Positions 4,663-5,519 of a DNA stretch of 5,519 bases are shown here, piece by piece. The stretch is from Nanobdellota archaeon (lineage in GTDB: Archaea > Nanobdellota > Nanobdellia > SCGC-AAA011-G17 > GW2011-AR17): positions 1 to 5,519 of the forward strand of contig JASEIA010000092.1 of assembly GCA_030018575.1 (NCBI GenBank). Reading direction: 5' to 3'. The notes under the pieces are model-generated. The model saw nothing but the letters and a program-made list of their open reading frames with translations, searched no databases and was not told where the DNA came from. The position numbers and the translations under genes were made by a program. How positions within the stretch are numbered: the stretch's first letter is position 1; the number at the start of each line of letters is the position of its first letter.

Positions 4663-4760
4663 GGACAATAGCATACCCGTGCACAAACGAGAATTTTGAT
4701 GCAATAGCAGAAGGGCTTGACAAGTATGAGGATGATGCAAGAGTGCAGAGGGAGGCATGA
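4659..4760 (+). pseudogene. 33-codon remnant of a third DUF3419-like copy
   Basis: The frame MRTIAYPCTNENFDAIAEGL continues to residue 33 and stops at TGA 4758-4760. It aligns without gaps to the N-termini of both neighbours: P7, T9-N10-E11, A15 and the Asp at 21 match P8, T10-N11-E12, A16 and D22 there. It ends exactly where the GSG motif should begin, so the SAM-binding and catalytic parts are gone. It overlaps copy 1 by ATGA (4659-4662) and copy 3 by ATGA (4757-4760), so it is still readable and could couple translation of copy 3 to copy 1. Either a deletion collapsed an intact third copy, or it is retained as a short coupling peptide. DNA identity to copy 1 is high over ACAAACGAGA. Confidence 0.65.
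4748..4755 (+). promoter_or_regulatory. Crowded ribosome-binding site of copy 3
   Basis: The sequence GAGGGAGG ends one base before ATG 4757. Its right-hand GGAGG is too close to the start, but the left-hand GAGG (4748-4751) has a five-base spacing. The GGAGGCAT matches the one upstream of copy 1, where two more As separate it from the ATG. Initiation probably depends on this site together with the overlapping stop codon of the remnant. Confidence 0.45.
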
Positions 4761-5434
4761 GCAAGTATTTGCGCTTTCCGGTAACGAATGAAAGGCTTGA
4801 GGCAGTAGTTGCAGGGCTTGATGTGAAGGAAGGGGACAGGATACTTGCAGTTTGCGGCTCAGGAGACCAAGCATTTGCATTATTGGAAAATGCATCGTAC
4901 GTGCTTGCGGCAGACTTGAATAAATTGCAGGTTGAATATGCGCGAACAAGGGCTGAATTGCTTAAGCAGGGAAATATTGACGGATTTTTTTCCCAGCCAA
5001 GAGATTATAACGGGGGAGAAGCAAATGATTTCATGCATATGAAGAATTACTTTTCAAAAAAAGGAAGGCTTGGGAGAATAAGGGAAAAGCTGGACAAGGC
5101 TGGTTTTGTTAACTCCGGCTTTACAGAATGCCTTGGCATACAGCAGTTTAACAAATTTTATATTTCAAACATAATAGGCTATTACGAATTTTGCATGAAC
5201 TCCGAGTGCTGCAAGCTTATGAGGCTATTGTCAGGCAGGCTGCCAAAAGGAGGGCTTATCTACATTGCAAACAATGACGAGATGGAAAGGTCAAGGACCT
5301 ATGCGAGCGCATTTATACGCCTTAATCAGCCTGACATGTGGCCTAAAGAGCTTGCAAAGGACGAAACACTTACAACGGAAGCGGCTTCCCGCGAGTCCTC
5401 GCTGTGGAAGCCGGCTGTGTACAGGAAGCTTTAA
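4757..5434 (+). CDS. SAM-binding transferase-like protein, DUF3419/BtaA-like (copy 3)
   Basis: A 225-residue paralogue of the protein at 4072-4662, in the same register: FPVTNERLEAVV (7-18), DRILAVCGSGDQAFALL (27-43), and VLAADLNKLQVEYA (49-62) with D53, N55 and Q58. Its AADLNKLQ is closer to the AVDLNPAQ signature of DUF3419/BtaA than copy 1. A middle segment with KKGRLGRIREKLDKAGF (about 96-112) and FYISNIIGYYEF (about 134-145), then GGLIYIANND, corresponds to the acceptor-side part of the family. The C-terminus ESSLWKPAVYRKL mirrors REQVWHPAVLRRRK of copy 1. It keeps the central region that copy 1 has shortened, so it may be the active partner, with copy 1 regulatory or forming a heterodimer; this is inference. 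It is the last gene of the operon and ends at TAA 5432-5434. The acceptor is unknown. Confidence 0.87.
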   Translation: MSKYLRFPVTNERLEAVVAGLDVKEGDRILAVCGSGDQAFALLENASYVLAADLNKLQVEYARTRAELLKQGNIDGFFSQPRDYNGGEANDFMHMKNYFSKKGRLGRIREKLDKAGFVNSGFTECLGIQQFNKFYISNIIGYYEFCMNSECCKLMRLLSGRLPKGGLIYIANNDEMERSRTYASAFIRLNQPDMWPKELAKDETLTTEAASRESSLWKPAVYRKL

Positions 5435-5519
5435 GAAAATCCGCCGCAAAGCGCGTCTATGCCAAGACCGATTAAGCAGCCATCTGTCGCCAGATGCGTG
5501 GGTTGACAAGGATAGGCTT
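5435..5519. other. Window-edge region, no supported gene; small hairpin
   Basis: No gene can be fixed here. A frame on the + strand stays open to the edge (ending SPDAWVDKDRL) but has no start of its own, and a minus-strand frame entering from the edge would end at 5472 (ILVNPRIWRQMAA). A perfect 6-bp hairpin with a 4-nt loop lies at 5481-5496 (CATCTG / CAGATG), with no T-tract after it, so it is not a convincing terminator. Confidence 0.3.

Noticed and set aside
4465..4949. Minus-strand frames of 99 and 138 codons opposite the DUF3419-like operon
   Set aside because: Composition is Leu/Ser/Cys/Pro-rich without a motif, and they cross two real gene junctions marked by ATGA overlaps.
5291..5509. 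72-codon minus-strand frame at the right edge
   Set aside because: Arg/Leu/Cys-rich antisense of the end of copy 3 with no motif or start signals.
1..5519. CRISPR array, tRNA, rRNA, insertion sequence or transposase
   Set aside because: No regularly spaced repeats, no cloverleaf, no rRNA-like sequence and no transposase-like frame were seen on either strand.

Overview
The window looks like a piece of a DPANN-type archaeal genome with tightly packed genes. The archaeal assignment rests on three recognisable archaeal informational proteins: Taw3 for wyosine in tRNA-Phe, an archaeal ZPR1 zinc-finger protein, and a short Dph2-like diphthamide enzyme. It is supported by AT-rich TATA boxes about 26 nt upstream of start codons, two of which imply leaderless mRNAs, and by GGAGG ribosome-binding sites at genes inside operons. 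The exact phylum cannot be told from this sequence.

Layout. Positions 1-490 hold decayed or edge material on the + strand: the tail of an unknown gene, a zinc-ribbon fragment that looks frameshifted, and a HEPN-like all-helical protein that has probably lost its true start. A 48-nt near-perfect palindrome (490-537) separates it from a convergent minus-strand operon and forms the 3' end of the last gene of that operon. The operon reads (5' to 3' on the minus strand) winged-helix/nucleotidyltransferase protein (2086-1493), stand-alone DUF4143-like C-terminal domain (1496-1236) and short Dph2-like protein (1239-502). Both junctions are 4-nt ATGA overlaps. Its promoter region carries a TATA box followed by three copies of a TGTTATCA half-site (2102-2131) between the TATA box and the start codon, as expected for an autoregulated operon.

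Positions 2143-2416 hold no clear gene, only a small unrecognised + strand reading frame. A second minus-strand group follows: taw3 (3939-3424), ZPR1 (3368-2793) and a VanZ-like membrane protein (2791-2417). Divergent from taw3 is a + strand operon of related SAM-binding proteins resembling DUF3419/BtaA (4072-4662 and 4757-5434). Between them sits a 33-codon remnant of a third copy, joined at both ends by ATGA overlaps.

The most interesting points are the autoregulated-looking nucleotidyltransferase/DUF4143/Dph2-like operon, the missing first cysteine domain of the Dph2-like protein, the three-copy array with a collapsed middle copy, and the co-occurrence of three families tied to SAM-derived 3-amino-3-carboxypropyl chemistry. 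The functional links are inference; the overlaps, palindromes and motifs are directly visible.
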